This document shows, in pieces, positions 32,108 through 43,452 of a DNA stretch of 64,000 nt. The position numbers were made by a program, and so were the translations under genes. The notes beneath the pieces were generated by a model. It made no database searches. It was not told where the DNA came from and worked only from the letters and a program-made list of their open reading frames with translations. Source of the DNA: Fusarium oxysporum f. sp. lycopersici 4287 (Eukaryota > Ascomycota > Sordariomycetes > Hypocreales > Nectriaceae); contig NC_030996.1 of NCBI RefSeq assembly GCF_000149955.1, positions 2,209,301-2,273,300 on the forward strand. Reading direction: 5' to 3'. Numbering within the stretch: the first letter of the stretch is position 1; each line of letters begins with the position of its first letter.

Positions 32108-33016
32108 TTACAATGAGTTCCAAACTCCTACGTAATCCACTTCCAAGTTAACCGAGGGCCCATCAATCGTGGCATTGTTTGGTGGGCCAGGCCAGTTTCC
32201 ACCGACGGCCACGTTAAGCAGCAGGAAATGCTCCTTATGCGCCAGCTTCACCCAGGTCGGCTCGTCCCCAACAGTCGCACCCGTGACATTGAAGATCTTC
32301 TTTCCATCCAGAAACCAGTTCAGCGACTCGTCCCGCCAAGATCCGTTCTTTCCCTCGCCGCACATGCTCCTGTCAACCATGAAACCTAGCGTATGGAACT
32401 CGCCCCTGGAAAAGTCCCTGCCTCCACTTCCAATCCCGTTATACTCGTTGCATGGTCCTCCAGGAGCAGTCCCGCAGTGGATGGTGGAATACATCTTCGA
32501 CTCACCATTGATCACCTCGAGAATATCCCACTCTGTAGCCATCGGCCAGTTTGTGTAGTTACCTCTGAACTCCGTGCCCAAAGCCCAGAAGGCGGGCCAG
32601 ATGCCTTGCATCTGTGAGGCCGGCGCTCCACCGACTTTGAGGCGCGCCTCAACAAGCAATTTCCCTCCTTCTTTAGCAACAAAATCGCTTCTTTGAGTCT
32701 CAATCCTTGCCGATGTCCATTTACCCTCTTTGAGTCGTGGTGTAATAGCCAAATTTTGGTCTTTTGTTATGTGTACGTTGGAAGGGTCCTTGGTGTAGGT
32801 TTCGAACTCGTTGTTTCCCCATCGCTCTGCTCCGCCTGGGTACGAAGTTCCGAGGTCGAAGATCCAGTTCGAGGACGAGGGAAGTGATCCTGGATAACCG
32901 AAGAATGTATCAATGAATGTTGGAGCAAAGCCGGGTTTGATGAGTGGAGTGATTTTGGAAACCGGGCTCGCCACCGTGGCAGTCAACACCATGAGGGTTA
33001 AAAAGAGTGACTTCAT
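32108..33016 (-). CDS. Secreted GH16 family beta-glucanase
   Basis: This is a single-exon gene of 302 aa from the ATG at 33016 (complement). MKSLFLTLMVLTATVAS is a signal peptide. The GH16 jelly-roll catalytic motif EWDILEV (ExDxxE: nucleophile Glu, Asp and acid/base Glu) is present, preceded by GIWPAFWALG and followed by STIHCGTAPGG and the C-terminal DYVGVWNS. Such enzymes cleave beta-1,3(4)-glucans or related wall polymers outside the cell; the exact specificity cannot be read from the sequence. Several N-glycosylation sequons occur (NYT, NGS, NVT, NAT). The gene sits between AT-rich blocks. Confidence 0.9.
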   Translation of the reverse strand: MKSLFLTLMVLTATVASPVSKITPLIKPGFAPTFIDTFFGYPGSLPSSSNWIFDLGTSYPGGAERWGNNEFETYTKDPSNVHITKDQNLAITPRLKEGKWTSARIETQRSDFVAKEGGKLLVEARLKVGGAPASQMQGIWPAFWALGTEFRGNYTNWPMATEWDILEVINGESKMYSTIHCGTAPGGPCNEYNGIGSGGRDFSRGEFHTLGFMVDRSMCGEGKNGSWRDESLNWFLDGKKIFNVTGATVGDEPTWVKLAHKEHFLLLNVAVGGNWPGPPNNATIDGPSVNLEVDYVGVWNSL

Positions 33017-33472
33017 GATGAAAAGGTTCAAAAGAGTGACTGAAATAGAAAAAAGGAATGTATGTAATAGAGAAGGGTGCAAAGATAAGATCTTGCCATG
33101 GAGGGGACAGGTATCATGTATTTATAGCATTTTAGGTAATGTATAAATTAGCTTTTAATTATATAGAGTTTAATTAGAAAATATTATTATTTCAAAGTTA
33201 CTAAGTATTAAACACCTGCCTTTCTATTATTAGTGGCCAAAGCTAATTAAGGTTTACAGGCTTAATCGCTACGTATGGAAGAAAATCTCTCACCTCCTTT
33301 AATCTAGTATACGGACGATACATCGGCAGATAGATCTCACTCGGATAACGCGGCGTATTATAAACCTTAATCTTAGCGATCTTCTCTAGCCAGACCTAAC
33401 ATAACGACGCCGAAATCACTCCCCCAAGGCTATCGTACTGTCTGCGCCCTCTCAATCTCAGACCTCCCTGTT
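33017..33472. other. Intergenic region, AT-rich GH16 promoter
   Basis: The part next to the GH16 start is AT-rich (33120-33240). The rest is ordinary. No gene is seen. Confidence 0.4.
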
Positions 33473-35210
33473 TCACCTAACCTGACCAAACTTCAAACGG
33501 AGCTGATGGCCAAAGCGATGAACAATCGCGATCAGAATCATACTCGCCGCTACAATGCAAGCTTGAGTCCCAAAGCTTACATCGTAACCAACCTTGGCTC
33601 CCCACGGCTGCTGGTAATATCCGACACTGAAACCACTCAAAGCTCGGAACACGTTGGTCAAACCACAAACTTCTGCAGGGGCAGACGGGTACGCATCCAA
33701 GAGGTATGAAGCCACGGCGACAGACGCGAGCATGATTCCAAAAGCATGCATGCCCCATCCTACGACGATTGCTGCAACTGAAAGATGCTTATGCAGGGCT
33801 TGTCCCATCAAGACGAGGCCGGCGATCATGGGGATAGCCGAGATGTAGATGGTCATGAGACGAGCCTCGGGCTCAAAGACACCGTTGTGCTTTCGGACAT
33901 AGCGCCGAGTGAGGTGGTCGTTGAAGAAGTGACCAAAGATCTCGCCCAGGAAAACGCCGACGATTGGAGCAAAGTGTAGGTATCCCAGTTGAGTAAAGCT
34001 GTAGCCATAGCCTCCCATCTCCTGAGGAAGACCAAAGAGGATGGCGGTCGAAATATTAATACCGATCGACCATGCAAAGCACATGAAGCTGGGGATATTT
34101 GGTTAGCTCTTGGACTGTTACAGAAAGGCGCAGAACAAACTTACTAAGCAGCGAGGACGAGGAGAATGACAGGCTTCGACAGGATCAGGAGGACTCTCTT
34201 GTAGGCATCATAAACAGACTCGAAGTATCCAGAATGATACTTCATCTGCCATAGACCAGTAAGCCGAAGCAGTCGAGAGAAGAAACCTTGGCTTCGAGAT
34301 GGTTGAGCAGATGAAGGCAAATCACGATTGTACCAAGTTTCATCCAGAAAAGTCAAGATAAGAAGCAAGCTCATGCCATTGACCCCGACTCCAAGCCAAA
34401 AGGCATCCTGCCATTCATGGGTCTCTCCAATGACAAAGTTGGCGAGCAGTGGGCCCCAGTATGGAGATGTGATATACATGAGAGCCCAAAGGCCGATCTT
34501 TCGCGCTCGTTCGTGGAAGAAGAAGATATCTTTGATGAAGGCGATCGCGATCGTCTGACCAGATGTAAGGAAGAGGCCCTGAATGGCTCGGACGCCCATG
34601 AACATCTCAAAATCGGTGGAAACGGATGAAAGGATCGAGAAGATAAGACCGAGGAAGGTGGACCAAAACAAGGTCGGTGCTCGTCCAATGATGGAAGTCA
34701 TGGGAACCCAGATCAAGCCACCAATGGCCCTGAGAACAAATTAGTAAAAGTCATGACGAGAAGCAAGGTAAAGACCGCTTACATCATGAGGACGTTGATG
34801 CTATTATTATGATTGACCGAGTTTGGAGACTTGTGCCATTCGGCGGCCTGAAGAATGACCGGGGCGCTACCAGCAGCGGATGTAAAATCTGAAGTGAGAG
34901 CAGCCCAGGCCACAACCAGGAGAATGAGGTGCTTCTTTCGCGATGACCAGTTCAAGGGGTCATTGGGATCGTCTGTCGGCTGGGGCAAAAGCACGGTCTA
35001 GAAGAATGCAACTGTCAGCAGTCATGGTAACCTGTGAATTGCAAGACTTACATGTCCATCTTCAGCAAGACGCAGAGAGGTCCCTTCGGCACGCTCAACC
35101 TGGAGAAGAACCCCAGCTTCAGCTCGAGCCTCTGGCGGGAACTTGTCAACAACGCGAGAGCCGTCTGACTTCTCGTCATTGGAAAGGTGCTCCACCTCTG
35201 GCTTCTCCAT
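33473..35210 (-). CDS. MFS transporter, DHA1-like
   Basis: Minus-strand exons 35052-35210, 34783-34997, 34145-34729 and 33473-34088 give 524 aa. After a polar N-terminus comes the PNDPLNWSSRKKHLIL entry motif typical of fungal drug:H+ antiporter-type MFS proteins. It is followed by about 12 membrane segments, with RAPTLFWSTFLGLIFSIL and GVRAIQGLF in the first half, a central hydrophilic loop (DLPSSAQPSRSQ) and an ordinary second half. The last exon ends GHQLRLKFGQVR. The substrate is unknown; multidrug, toxin or metabolite export are all possible. The upstream region has an unusual CCGAAATT...GGGGCCCC block. Confidence 0.87.
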
Positions 35211-36315
35211 GATAACTTTCAAGTTGGGTAATGGTGTTTGATCTCGAGCTATGCAAGTCGAGTGCTGCAGATGTGGGAATGAAGCCGCCCATTTGTCTAT
35301 ACAAATACAATTTGCGTTGTCAAAGCTTGGACAGTCAAGAACAAACACAGCATGGCAGTTCCGAAATTGCGAAATCCGGGGCCCCGTGGGGTAGAGTGGC
35401 TTCCCGTCGTGTGACGGGCGTAGCCAAATGCCAGCTTGGCTAGCCTGTTCTGGAATGCCCCTTGATTTCCGGCGACCCGGTCAGTCCAGAACGCCAAGCT
35501 CAAATCTTATCTCCAGTTTGCGCCATTGCATCTCCAGTACCTGGCGAGGTCTCTGGCTCGATGGAATGCAAATGAATGCAGTTCCTTCTACATTCTAGCT
35601 ATGCGTACTTTATATGCAGGACGCAATTGACATATGACTTGAGAAAATGTCATTGAGTCGCTAATCTGAGACGTATTCTTCACCGAAATGATGATACCGG
35701 CTCTGTAAGGGAACAAGGACGCGGGGATCGCTTATCTTGCTTGAGGCGAAGCGGCTACGAGGCCAGACCGCTGTGGACTGCCACACCAGCGTGGCATGTG
35801 AGCCAAGAGTACATGGGATCTATTCGGTACAACTGTACACCAGTGTCCAGACGGAATAGCAATTCCGGCTTGCGAATAGGTGCGTGTTGGAATATCCGAA
35901 GCCACGTAGATTATCTACGCGTTCCTGTTCGGAGTTCGATCAATCGTTAAGATTGATGCATGCCAAGAGAGTCAAATGATTTGACTTATGGACGTTGACC
36001 GAGGACAGCGAAGGAGGAGCATGGGTTTAAGTTAGATGGTGACTTTGAAGTTGACAGATTATTTGCATTAAGGTAGAGGGACAGTAGATCGCTGGGAGAT
36101 GGCGATGCGAAAGATAGGTCCGAATGGAGTCATTCACAGACCAAAATATGTCGCCGTAAATGTGTAAGATAAATTGTAATTGTATGAGAGAACCTGATAG
36201 TTGATAGTAAATGAACAAAGAAATTAACGCGATCAAATCACTGCACACATCATACTAAAAAACCAGCAATTAGAGTTGTACGTATCCGTAGAACACAAAC
36301 TCTCCCATTGCTGCC
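35211..36315. other. Intergenic region with a CCGAAATT/GGGGCCCC block
   Basis: The MFS promoter holds CCGAAATTGCGAAATCCGG at 35361-35379, overlapping the 8-bp palindrome GGGGCCCC at 35378-35385. The rest, up to the PRISE gene 3' end, has no supported gene. Confidence 0.4.
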
Positions 36316-37885
36316 TTAAACCTTCACTGCCAGCTCCTCATTCTCAATATGCCCGTTCTGGACCCCATTCTCAAGCCCATTCTTCAACCCATCGTGGTTG
36401 ACACCATTAGTCGCAACGCCATTCTGTTCCTTCTTAACCTTTGCCTTCATCAGAGTGACAGCATCATAAGGATGAGGAGCAAGGCTGGCCTGCGTAGCCT
36501 GACCCTTGTTCTCAGCTCGCAAGACATCCGCATACGGCAGAACACCCGCATTCTCAAAGGCGCGGAAAGTCTCGACGTACGTGTCATAAGTATCGTCGTA
36601 GCGCTTCCAGCCAAACTTGCGCGCTTTGCCTACGCTGCCAATGGTCAACCAAGCCTTTCCAACGGCCCAGTCGAAGAAGTCCCAGGTGCCCCACTCGAAA
36701 GCTTCGAGTTGACCGCCGTACTTGGCTACTACTCTCTCCCATACTTGCTTCTTGTCCTTGTGCCACTCAGTCATGAGGAAATTGTTCGCCATGCGCTGCT
36801 GGTCTCCCTCGGCTGCCCACTCGGTGAACTCTGGGACCTGAAGACGATTAACCCCAAGAAGTCGAGGGTGAACGTAGATTAACTTACCTCAATGCCAAAG
36901 TATCGTCCAAGCCTGCCCCAGAGCTGCTTCCAGACAAAAACATCACCATTCTGGTGGTTGAACGCCTCATTCTTGGTGTGCTCGTCGGTGACGGCCCATA
37001 CACTCAGATCAGCGATGCTGGGGGCGTACGAGGAATCGTCAACGCATTGGTTGAAGAAGAACTTGTTGCCCGGAAACACGGGAGGCACTCCCATCTCGCG
37101 GCAAACCAGCATGTAAATCGCCAATGTGAGCGCCATAGACATACCGTTTCCTACAATTCGAGTTAATCAGGTGCTACGATGTTGTCGCTGGCAACGCAAT
37201 CATACCTGCGGGTGTATAACCGATGATGGCATTTGGACGGATGATGTTCCAGTTCCAAGAGCGCTTGGCTGCTAGAGTCGAGAGGAAATCTTCTTGCGGG
37301 TAGTAAAAGTTCTCGCCTTTGTCCTCGTAGCGGCCCATCTCTTCATGAAGGGGAACTTCGGTAGGTCCAAGATGGGGGCCATAGTACTAGACAGACTCTT
37401 GTTAGTCCACGGTACGAGATGGTTCAGCAAGGTTTACTAACCTTTCCGCCGGTTTGGAGACAGACCCGCTGCAGTGTACTTGCTGCAACGATATCTATGG
37501 CGACTAGAAAGTTGTGGAATAAAGGAATGTTGCTATCGCGCAGCTTGGCAAAGTCTGCTGTGTGAACGTAGGACGTGAAGAATGCGTGAGTCACGTCGTG
37601 GCACAGAGGTGCCATACGCTGGATCAACTCTTCCACGGGGTTCAAAAAGTCGAGAGCAATGAACCTGATTCGGTGGTCTTGCCATAGGCTTTGCTTGGGA
37701 ACTCGTCGGGATGTGATAATGATCTTGGACCTGCGTAACCCTTATCAGTTATGCCTTTTTGGCACTATGAGTTGAGCGACTCACCATTCGGACTCTGGCT
37801 TGCGGATGAGGTGCTCAATAATGGCATTGCCAGTGATACCGTTGGCACCCGTAACGAAAGCGACTTTTCCTCTAGCAGGAGCCAT
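36316..37885 (-). CDS. PRISE-type SDR (NAD-dependent epimerase/reductase-like)
   Basis: Minus-strand exons 37785-37885, 37442-37730, 37206-37386, 36888-37150 and 36316-36837 give 451 aa. The N-terminal Rossmann motif TGANGITG is at residues about 12-19. CLQTGGKYYGPHLG carries the conserved Tyr region of the progesterone-5-beta-reductase/iridoid-synthase-like family, and NWNIIRPNAIIGYTPAGNG follows. Fungal members often sit in secondary-metabolite or detoxification clusters and reduce enones. The C-terminus is a long, Asn/Gly-rich low-complexity tail (NGVATNGVNHDGLKNG) not expected in the enzyme core. The first intron falls right after the Rossmann motif. The substrate is unknown. Confidence 0.85.
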
Positions 37886-38439
37886 GATTGTGAATGTGTA
37901 TGCGTATGATAGCCTGATAGGTGAGATGCTAGAAAGTTTAGATAGACAATCAAGGTGTATGTTGGTAAATGTAAATCTACCTTTTATTTGTAGACATTTA
38001 ATGGAACTGATCATGAGCTCTACGGAAGTAAAGGAATAATGCCCGGAGCTTGGCGCTCAGCTTAGCTGGCAGAGGCCGGAATTCTCGCCTAACCCGAGCT
38101 CCTACAATCGCCAACAGCGACTAATAGTGCACGGAGTACGGACGGAATGTAGGCGGAAGCTTAGCGCAATAGAGCCTAGAACAATACACACAATAGAACG
38201 AATTAAGCAAGAAGTGTGTCATCCACCATTTCCAGCCGGCTCAGGCACATCAAATTATTCAGCTTTCACTTCAATCATGGAGAAAAGAACCTGAGCTTGA
38301 GGGAAAGCACGACGTAATTTTGGACATAATACATCTATTCTATAATACCTATACCATAAAAACAACAACAAATATGAGAAGGCACAATCTAGCTTCTACT
38401 TCAGACACCAGTGATTAGCAAGGTACAGCGTCACTTCGC
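37886..38439. other. Intergenic region
   Basis: This is the promoter of the PRISE gene and the 3' flank of the carrier gene. GGCCGGAATTCTCG and several CGGA words occur near 38070-38160, without a repeated pattern. No gene is seen. Confidence 0.35.
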
Positions 38440-39440
38440 TCAAACGCCCATCTTGGCATATAGCTTCTTGTGTTGCTCAAGAATCAGCAGAGTGAGGACA
38501 GTCTGAGGCCCAAGACGCAGAAAGCTAGGAACCCATCCTTTAAAAACCCACAATGGGCTTTCAGACAAGGTTGATCGTTTTATGATCTGCCATACATGTT
38601 CCCCATTTGTTGAGCCCATAATGCGAGTCTTGACCACGTCTACGGGCGAGCAAACAGTTGTCGCTACAATACCAGCCAGGGAAGATGCCACTAGATGAGT
38701 TATGGTATCATCATTCATCCCAAATGTCCTTATGCATGATGCCTTGGCCATGTCGTAAGAGGCCAGCTGTGAGGAGTTCATGAGAGATGCACGAAGGGCG
38801 TTGGCGCCTACTCCACGATAGAGAGAACTTAAACCCTCATTCCTGGTGATATGTATTATACCATCAAACACATGCTTGTAGTTCCTCTGCTCTGCTAGTG
38901 GTCTTGTCATGTCAGACTGCATCCGCACGTTGACAATGTCTGCTGGGTTACCAGCCACGCCGCCAATGAAACCCGAGAGAGCCGATAAACAGATCAGCAC
39001 CATGGGGGAATGAGATGTCCCGGTATCATGACTTAGGCGTGATTTCAGATCCTCATAGACTCCGAAGCGGATGGTTGAATAGGTGAATTGTCTGAGAATG
39101 GCTGCACTCAAGCCAGCATAGAGCCCAGCATAACCCTCAGTGGTGATGACACGACTGGCCATCCCTGCCATTGAAAGCCGAGCTGGCGTGATTGTGGACT
39201 GGAGACGGACTTTTACTGCATGTCTGTGAGTGATATGACGTTGAGTGAGTGCAAAGTCTAACCTAGGTCCAGTGGGTGGGTGAGCAAGGTAGCCATTGCA
39301 CTGGCGCTGCCTCCAAACCAGAAGGGATACTTGTTGAACGAGGGCAACAAGGCATCCACCGAAGAAGGCTTCATCGTGATACTCATGTTGTTAGACTTGA
39401 AAAGATAATTATCTTCTTCTTGAGTAGAGAGGTTCGACAT
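38440..39440 (-). CDS. Mitochondrial dicarboxylate carrier (Dic1-like)
   Basis: Minus-strand exons 39263-39440 and 38440-39215 give 317 aa. Three repeats carry the mitochondrial carrier signature: PLDLVKVRLQ (split by the intron), PADIVNVRMQSD and PVDVVKTRIMGS. The NPADIVNVRMQ form of the second repeat, with Asn at the basic position, is characteristic of dicarboxylate carriers, which exchange malate or succinate for phosphate across the inner membrane. Six membrane segments are expected. A CCGAAATCCCG element lies 364 bp upstream. The carrier could feed acids from the neighbouring catabolic genes into the TCA cycle; that link is inferred. Confidence 0.88.
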
Positions 39441-40581
39441 GTCTCTTGACGATGTGAACTGAGGAGCGAGAAAAGGAAAACGTTTTCACGATAACATAAA
39501 CAAAACCATTGAACAAAGTTACCAAAGCGTTGGAAGTCGAGTTAATCTCGCCACTGGAAATGGAAAATGCTCTATATTTTGCTTGCTTGCCAACAATGTA
39601 ACGCGACCCAAGATGAACTGCACTGCTAAACTTAGGAACGGCACTATACAGCATACTGCCGAAAATCTGCCCAGTACGAACGAATGACGCCCTCTACGCA
39701 ACGGCGGATTCGTTAGAGAATTGGTTCTAGAGTCACTAAGATCAGAGTGCCCTTGTCTGAATATGGGCAGTCAAAGGTGGTTGTTGCGTGGCTGGCAGAA
39801 ATTCCGAAATCCCGAAAAGCCGTGATCACGCGACGAGATCCACAAGGTTTCGTAGTGGCATGGCCTTCTTTCAGCGAAATCTGGGCTTCAGAACTATCAG
39901 AAACAGTAACCCGAGGTTTAATTGATTAGAGAGTTTGAAGGGTTATGGGATGTCAATCATTGGTAGGGAAAGACTGAAGTCGCTCGCATAGGGCGTGTGC
40001 ACCATGATAGCTGCGCTTCCCAAAAACCAGGGATGGCGAACCAATTGTAGACCTAGCCATATACAAGTGCGTCAATAAGTGAACTAAATTGAGTTGTTGA
40101 AGATGGATTTGAATAAACCTAGCATGTTGAAGAAAAATACAATGTAATGGTACTGTGTAGAGGAACTACTTGCTTTCCATTCCTAACATGAACATAGGAA
40201 TGCCTGTTCTACCCGGCAGATGCAGGCCGAGGTGCCAAGGAGACCTACCCCGCTGAGTCACGAGAAAAGTATAGTGCCTGAGTGACAGACTTACAGAACT
40301 CCGTCCCGGCTTAGAGGCGGAAATTGAGGCCCCTGTTCCGGCTGACCATCAGTAAGAGTCGACTTTTAATGTCGTATATTAGGAGTTAATTATTGTCGGC
40401 TTCTACACACAAAATAACGGCTCAAGGATTGGATCAAGAACTATCCCGATTCAGCCAATACCAAGTTTTAGTTTACATCCACCCGACGGCTTGGCTTGAG
40501 CTGCATCACCATCATCAAGTTCCAACACACACATATTGAGCCAACCCACTTCTCAAGAAGCAGACTCTCGCAACCGCTACC
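39441..40581. promoter_or_regulatory. Divergent promoter region, carrier / FAD monooxygenase
   Basis: This 1.14-kb region lies between divergently transcribed genes. It contains the CCGAAATCCCG element (39804-39814) and a GGCGGAAATTG word near 40316. Short frames inside are not supported. Confidence 0.45.
39804..39814 (+). promoter_or_regulatory. CCGAAATCCCG element, copy 2
   Basis: This is an exact copy, extended by T at 5' as in copy 1. It lies 364 bp from the carrier start (minus) and about 770 bp from the FAD monooxygenase start (plus). Confidence 0.5.
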
Positions 40582-42439
40582 ATGGTTGCAACCACGAACT
40601 CCGAGTCAACGTAAGTTTGAATGGCATTACATTCGCTATCTCAAAAACTAAAGAATTACTAGTCGTTTGGACTCCCAGTCATCGCAATTGCCCGAGATTG
40701 AAACCGATGTCCTCATTGTAGGCGCTGGTGTATCTGGGCTATCATTTGCAGCCATGCTGGCAGCTCTGAACGTAAAAGTGTTCGCTATCGCAAAGCACAG
40801 CGGTACCGCACCAGCTCCACGTGCCCACGTCACCAACCAGCGGACCATGGAGATCTTCCGCGACATGGGCATCGAAGAGCTCATCCAAGCCGCAGGAACC
40901 TGCATGCCCGAGATTGGCAACATGGTCATGGCTACTAGTCTCACAGGCATGGAGATTGGGCGCTACAGTTGCTACGGCGGAGGTGACCATCAGCTGACCG
41001 ACTTCGCAAAGGCTAGTCCTAGCAAGATGTGGAACACGCCCCAGAACAACATGGAGCCTATCTTGCTGCACAGGGCACGAGAGAAAGGAGCTGACATACG
41101 CTTCTACCACGAGCTGGTGGACATTCAGCAGTCTGATGAGGGTGTTGTCGCCAGAGTACGTGAAAGGACCAGCCAAGGAGAGTACATCGTCCGTGCCCGT
41201 TACGCTGTTGGTGCAGATGGAGCAAGGTCGACGGTGGCCCAGAAAATCGGATTCGGTTTCGTTGGGGAGCCAGGACTTATGCATATGATAAGTTCGTGGG
41301 TTGAGATGGATTTGACCCAGTACGTCGCTCATCGCCCGGCTTGTATCTACTTGATGCTGCAGCCCGGTGATGCGTACTGGGTTGGTTCGGGAACCTGTAT
41401 CCTCAAGAAGCCCTGGGACGAGTGGATTGTCAATCGACAGTACAACGCCGCTGATGGGGAGCCTGACATGAGCGACGAAGCTATCATTGCTCATGCCCGT
41501 AGCGCGTTGGCCATTCCAGACTCTCTTCCGATCCGGGTGAAGCACAAGGGAAAGTGGCAAGTCAACCATGTTGTCGCGACTGAGTATCGTCACGGCCGGA
41601 TTTTCCTTTCTGGAGACGCGGCTCACCGTCACCCTCCCGCCAGTGGACTCGGAAGCAACACCTGTGTACAAGATGCTTACAACCTCTCATGGAAGCTAGC
41701 CGCTGTCATCAAGGGACAGGCTGGTGAGGGTATTCTCGAGAGTTACAACCAGGAGAGACAGCCCATCGGCAAACAGATTGTCGATCACGCAATTGAGACG
41801 CTTCACGACATGGCACTTCTTCCCGGTGCCCTCGGGTTTGAGCGAGGTCAGTCCCGAGACGATGGTTTTGCGAAGCTCGAGGAGCTCTTCTCCGACGCTG
41901 ATGGCGCATCTGAGCGCCGCGAGTTTCTGAGGAAGACGATAGACCGTGGTAATCGTCGTTCCAATCCTCTTGGAGTACATCTGGGCCATCGTTATGCCAA
42001 CTCGGTTGCTGTGGCTGACGACGGAACACCGTTCCCTGAATATGAGCGTGACCCTGTTCTGTTCTATCACCCCACGACTCACCCGGGTGCCTACATCCCG
42101 CATGCTTGGATAGAGCTCAACAAAAAGCGCATCTCGGTCCTGGATATCTTTGAGCATGGCAGCTTTGGTCTTGTCGTTGGTATTGGCGGAAAGCCTTGGG
42201 AGGAGGCTGCTGCTGTTGTCAGCAAAGAGCTTGGTGTCAAGTTACCTGTGTACTTTGTTGGCCAGGGTTGTACTTATGCCGATGTCTTGGCTGAATGGAC
42301 GGATCGACGTGAGATTAGTGACCGTGGGGCTCTTTTGGTTCGACCTGATCGTCATATTGGCTGGCGATCGTTTGATCGGCCCCAAGACCCTACCGCGACT
42401 TTGCGATCAGCTTTGCAGCAGGTTCTTTCACGCAAGTAG
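40582..42439 (+). CDS. FAD-dependent aromatic-ring monooxygenase
   Basis: Exons 40582-40610 and 40663-42439 give 601 aa. The N-terminal dinucleotide-binding motif VLIVGAGVSGL (GxGxxG) is followed by the class A flavoprotein hydroxylase pattern: PRAHVTNQRTMEIFRDMGI, the DG-type segment AVGADGARSTV, and the second FAD motif FLSGDAAHRHPPASGLGSNT. Residues about 480-601 resemble the thioredoxin-like C-terminal domain of phenol hydroxylase-like enzymes. Such enzymes hydroxylate phenols or aromatic acids with NAD(P)H and O2. With the acyl-CoA dehydrogenase, FAH and CMD-like genes downstream, a role in aromatic catabolism is plausible. The first exon codes only nine residues plus two bases. Confidence 0.9.
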
Positions 42440-43452
42440 GTACTAGGTAGTCAGCTCGAACTAGCAAAATATAATGAATTATAATTTGTACAGGAGGTTG
42501 TCTCGAGATGTGAAATTGGCGGTGCGATATGAAAAATCCCATTGAATCTGATATTTGATGCTCCTTCTATTCACCTGTCTCATACTCATGTTCTTCCTGT
42601 CGACTGTTCAATGACACCTTCCTCTGAGGTATAAGGCTTAATATTAGTTAACATCGGGCAACGTCCCAAGATTGCTAGACGCATCAAGAATTAACGGGCT
42701 ACCAGAGTGATTCCCAAGAAAAAAGGATAAAGTAATCCAGATTGTCTACTCGTCATGACATCTCAGCATTGTCATCCAATTCCCAACACCAGTGCACAAC
42801 AAGCCCTATGTCCTTTCGACGTCAGCCAATCTGAGTCATGTTAGGGCTCGTGCATCCCAAATCCATCTTCTTCCCACCAGAGCCTGACATATGAGAGACC
42901 CTAACAAACGTAAAGTGGCTGGACATAATGAAGTATTACGGCATCATCCGTTGGGCCATTTCCACCTCTCATGCAAGCCACGGATATTCCGTCCGAAATA
43001 CCGAGTTCGTGCGAGAACACCAACATGGCTAATACTTATCGAGCTAGTGTGGAGTCCAGTCCGGAGATTATGGAATCGTGATCTCGCCCAGTGATCTCGC
43101 GCTGGTCTAGATTTCCCCTCACCATTTTGTAAAACGCGGGGCCCCAGGCTTTCACCCGTCAAGTACAGTAAAAGCTGACTCGGCATAATCGGCGTAATGG
43201 GGATTTTGCCGACAAAGTACATCATGCAGATCGGAATTGCTTGCGAGTTCGGCGCCGTAGACTCCAGGTAGAGTATGTCCATAATTCTTCATTACGGAGA
43301 CTTGAGGGCATCATATGGCGCAATAACATAGCAATTCTGCAAAACGATTGTGGTCAACAGACTAAACCTTGCTCTACAACGCCAGCTCAGCTTCCAACTT
43401 AGGCTCACGTTCTCTCTTTTGAAGAAACTCCCAACCAACACTATCAGCCATC
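42440..43452. promoter_or_regulatory. Promoter region of acyl-CoA dehydrogenase gene
   Basis: About 1 kb contains the CCGAAATACCG element and the 8-bp palindrome GGGGCCCC (43138-43145). A second CGGATATTCCG word at 42981-42991 lies right next to the element. No gene is seen. Confidence 0.4.
42993..43003 (+). promoter_or_regulatory. CCGAAATACCG element, copy 3
   Basis: This is an exact copy 450 bp upstream of the acyl-CoA dehydrogenase start. It shares the 12-mer TCCGAAATACCG with copy 5 and lies 1 nt after a CGGATATTCCG word. Confidence 0.5.

Noticed and set aside
35689..35703. CCGAAATGATGATACCGG-like word near the MFS promoter
   Set aside because: It resembles the shared element but carries extra bases between the half sites, so it was not counted as a copy.
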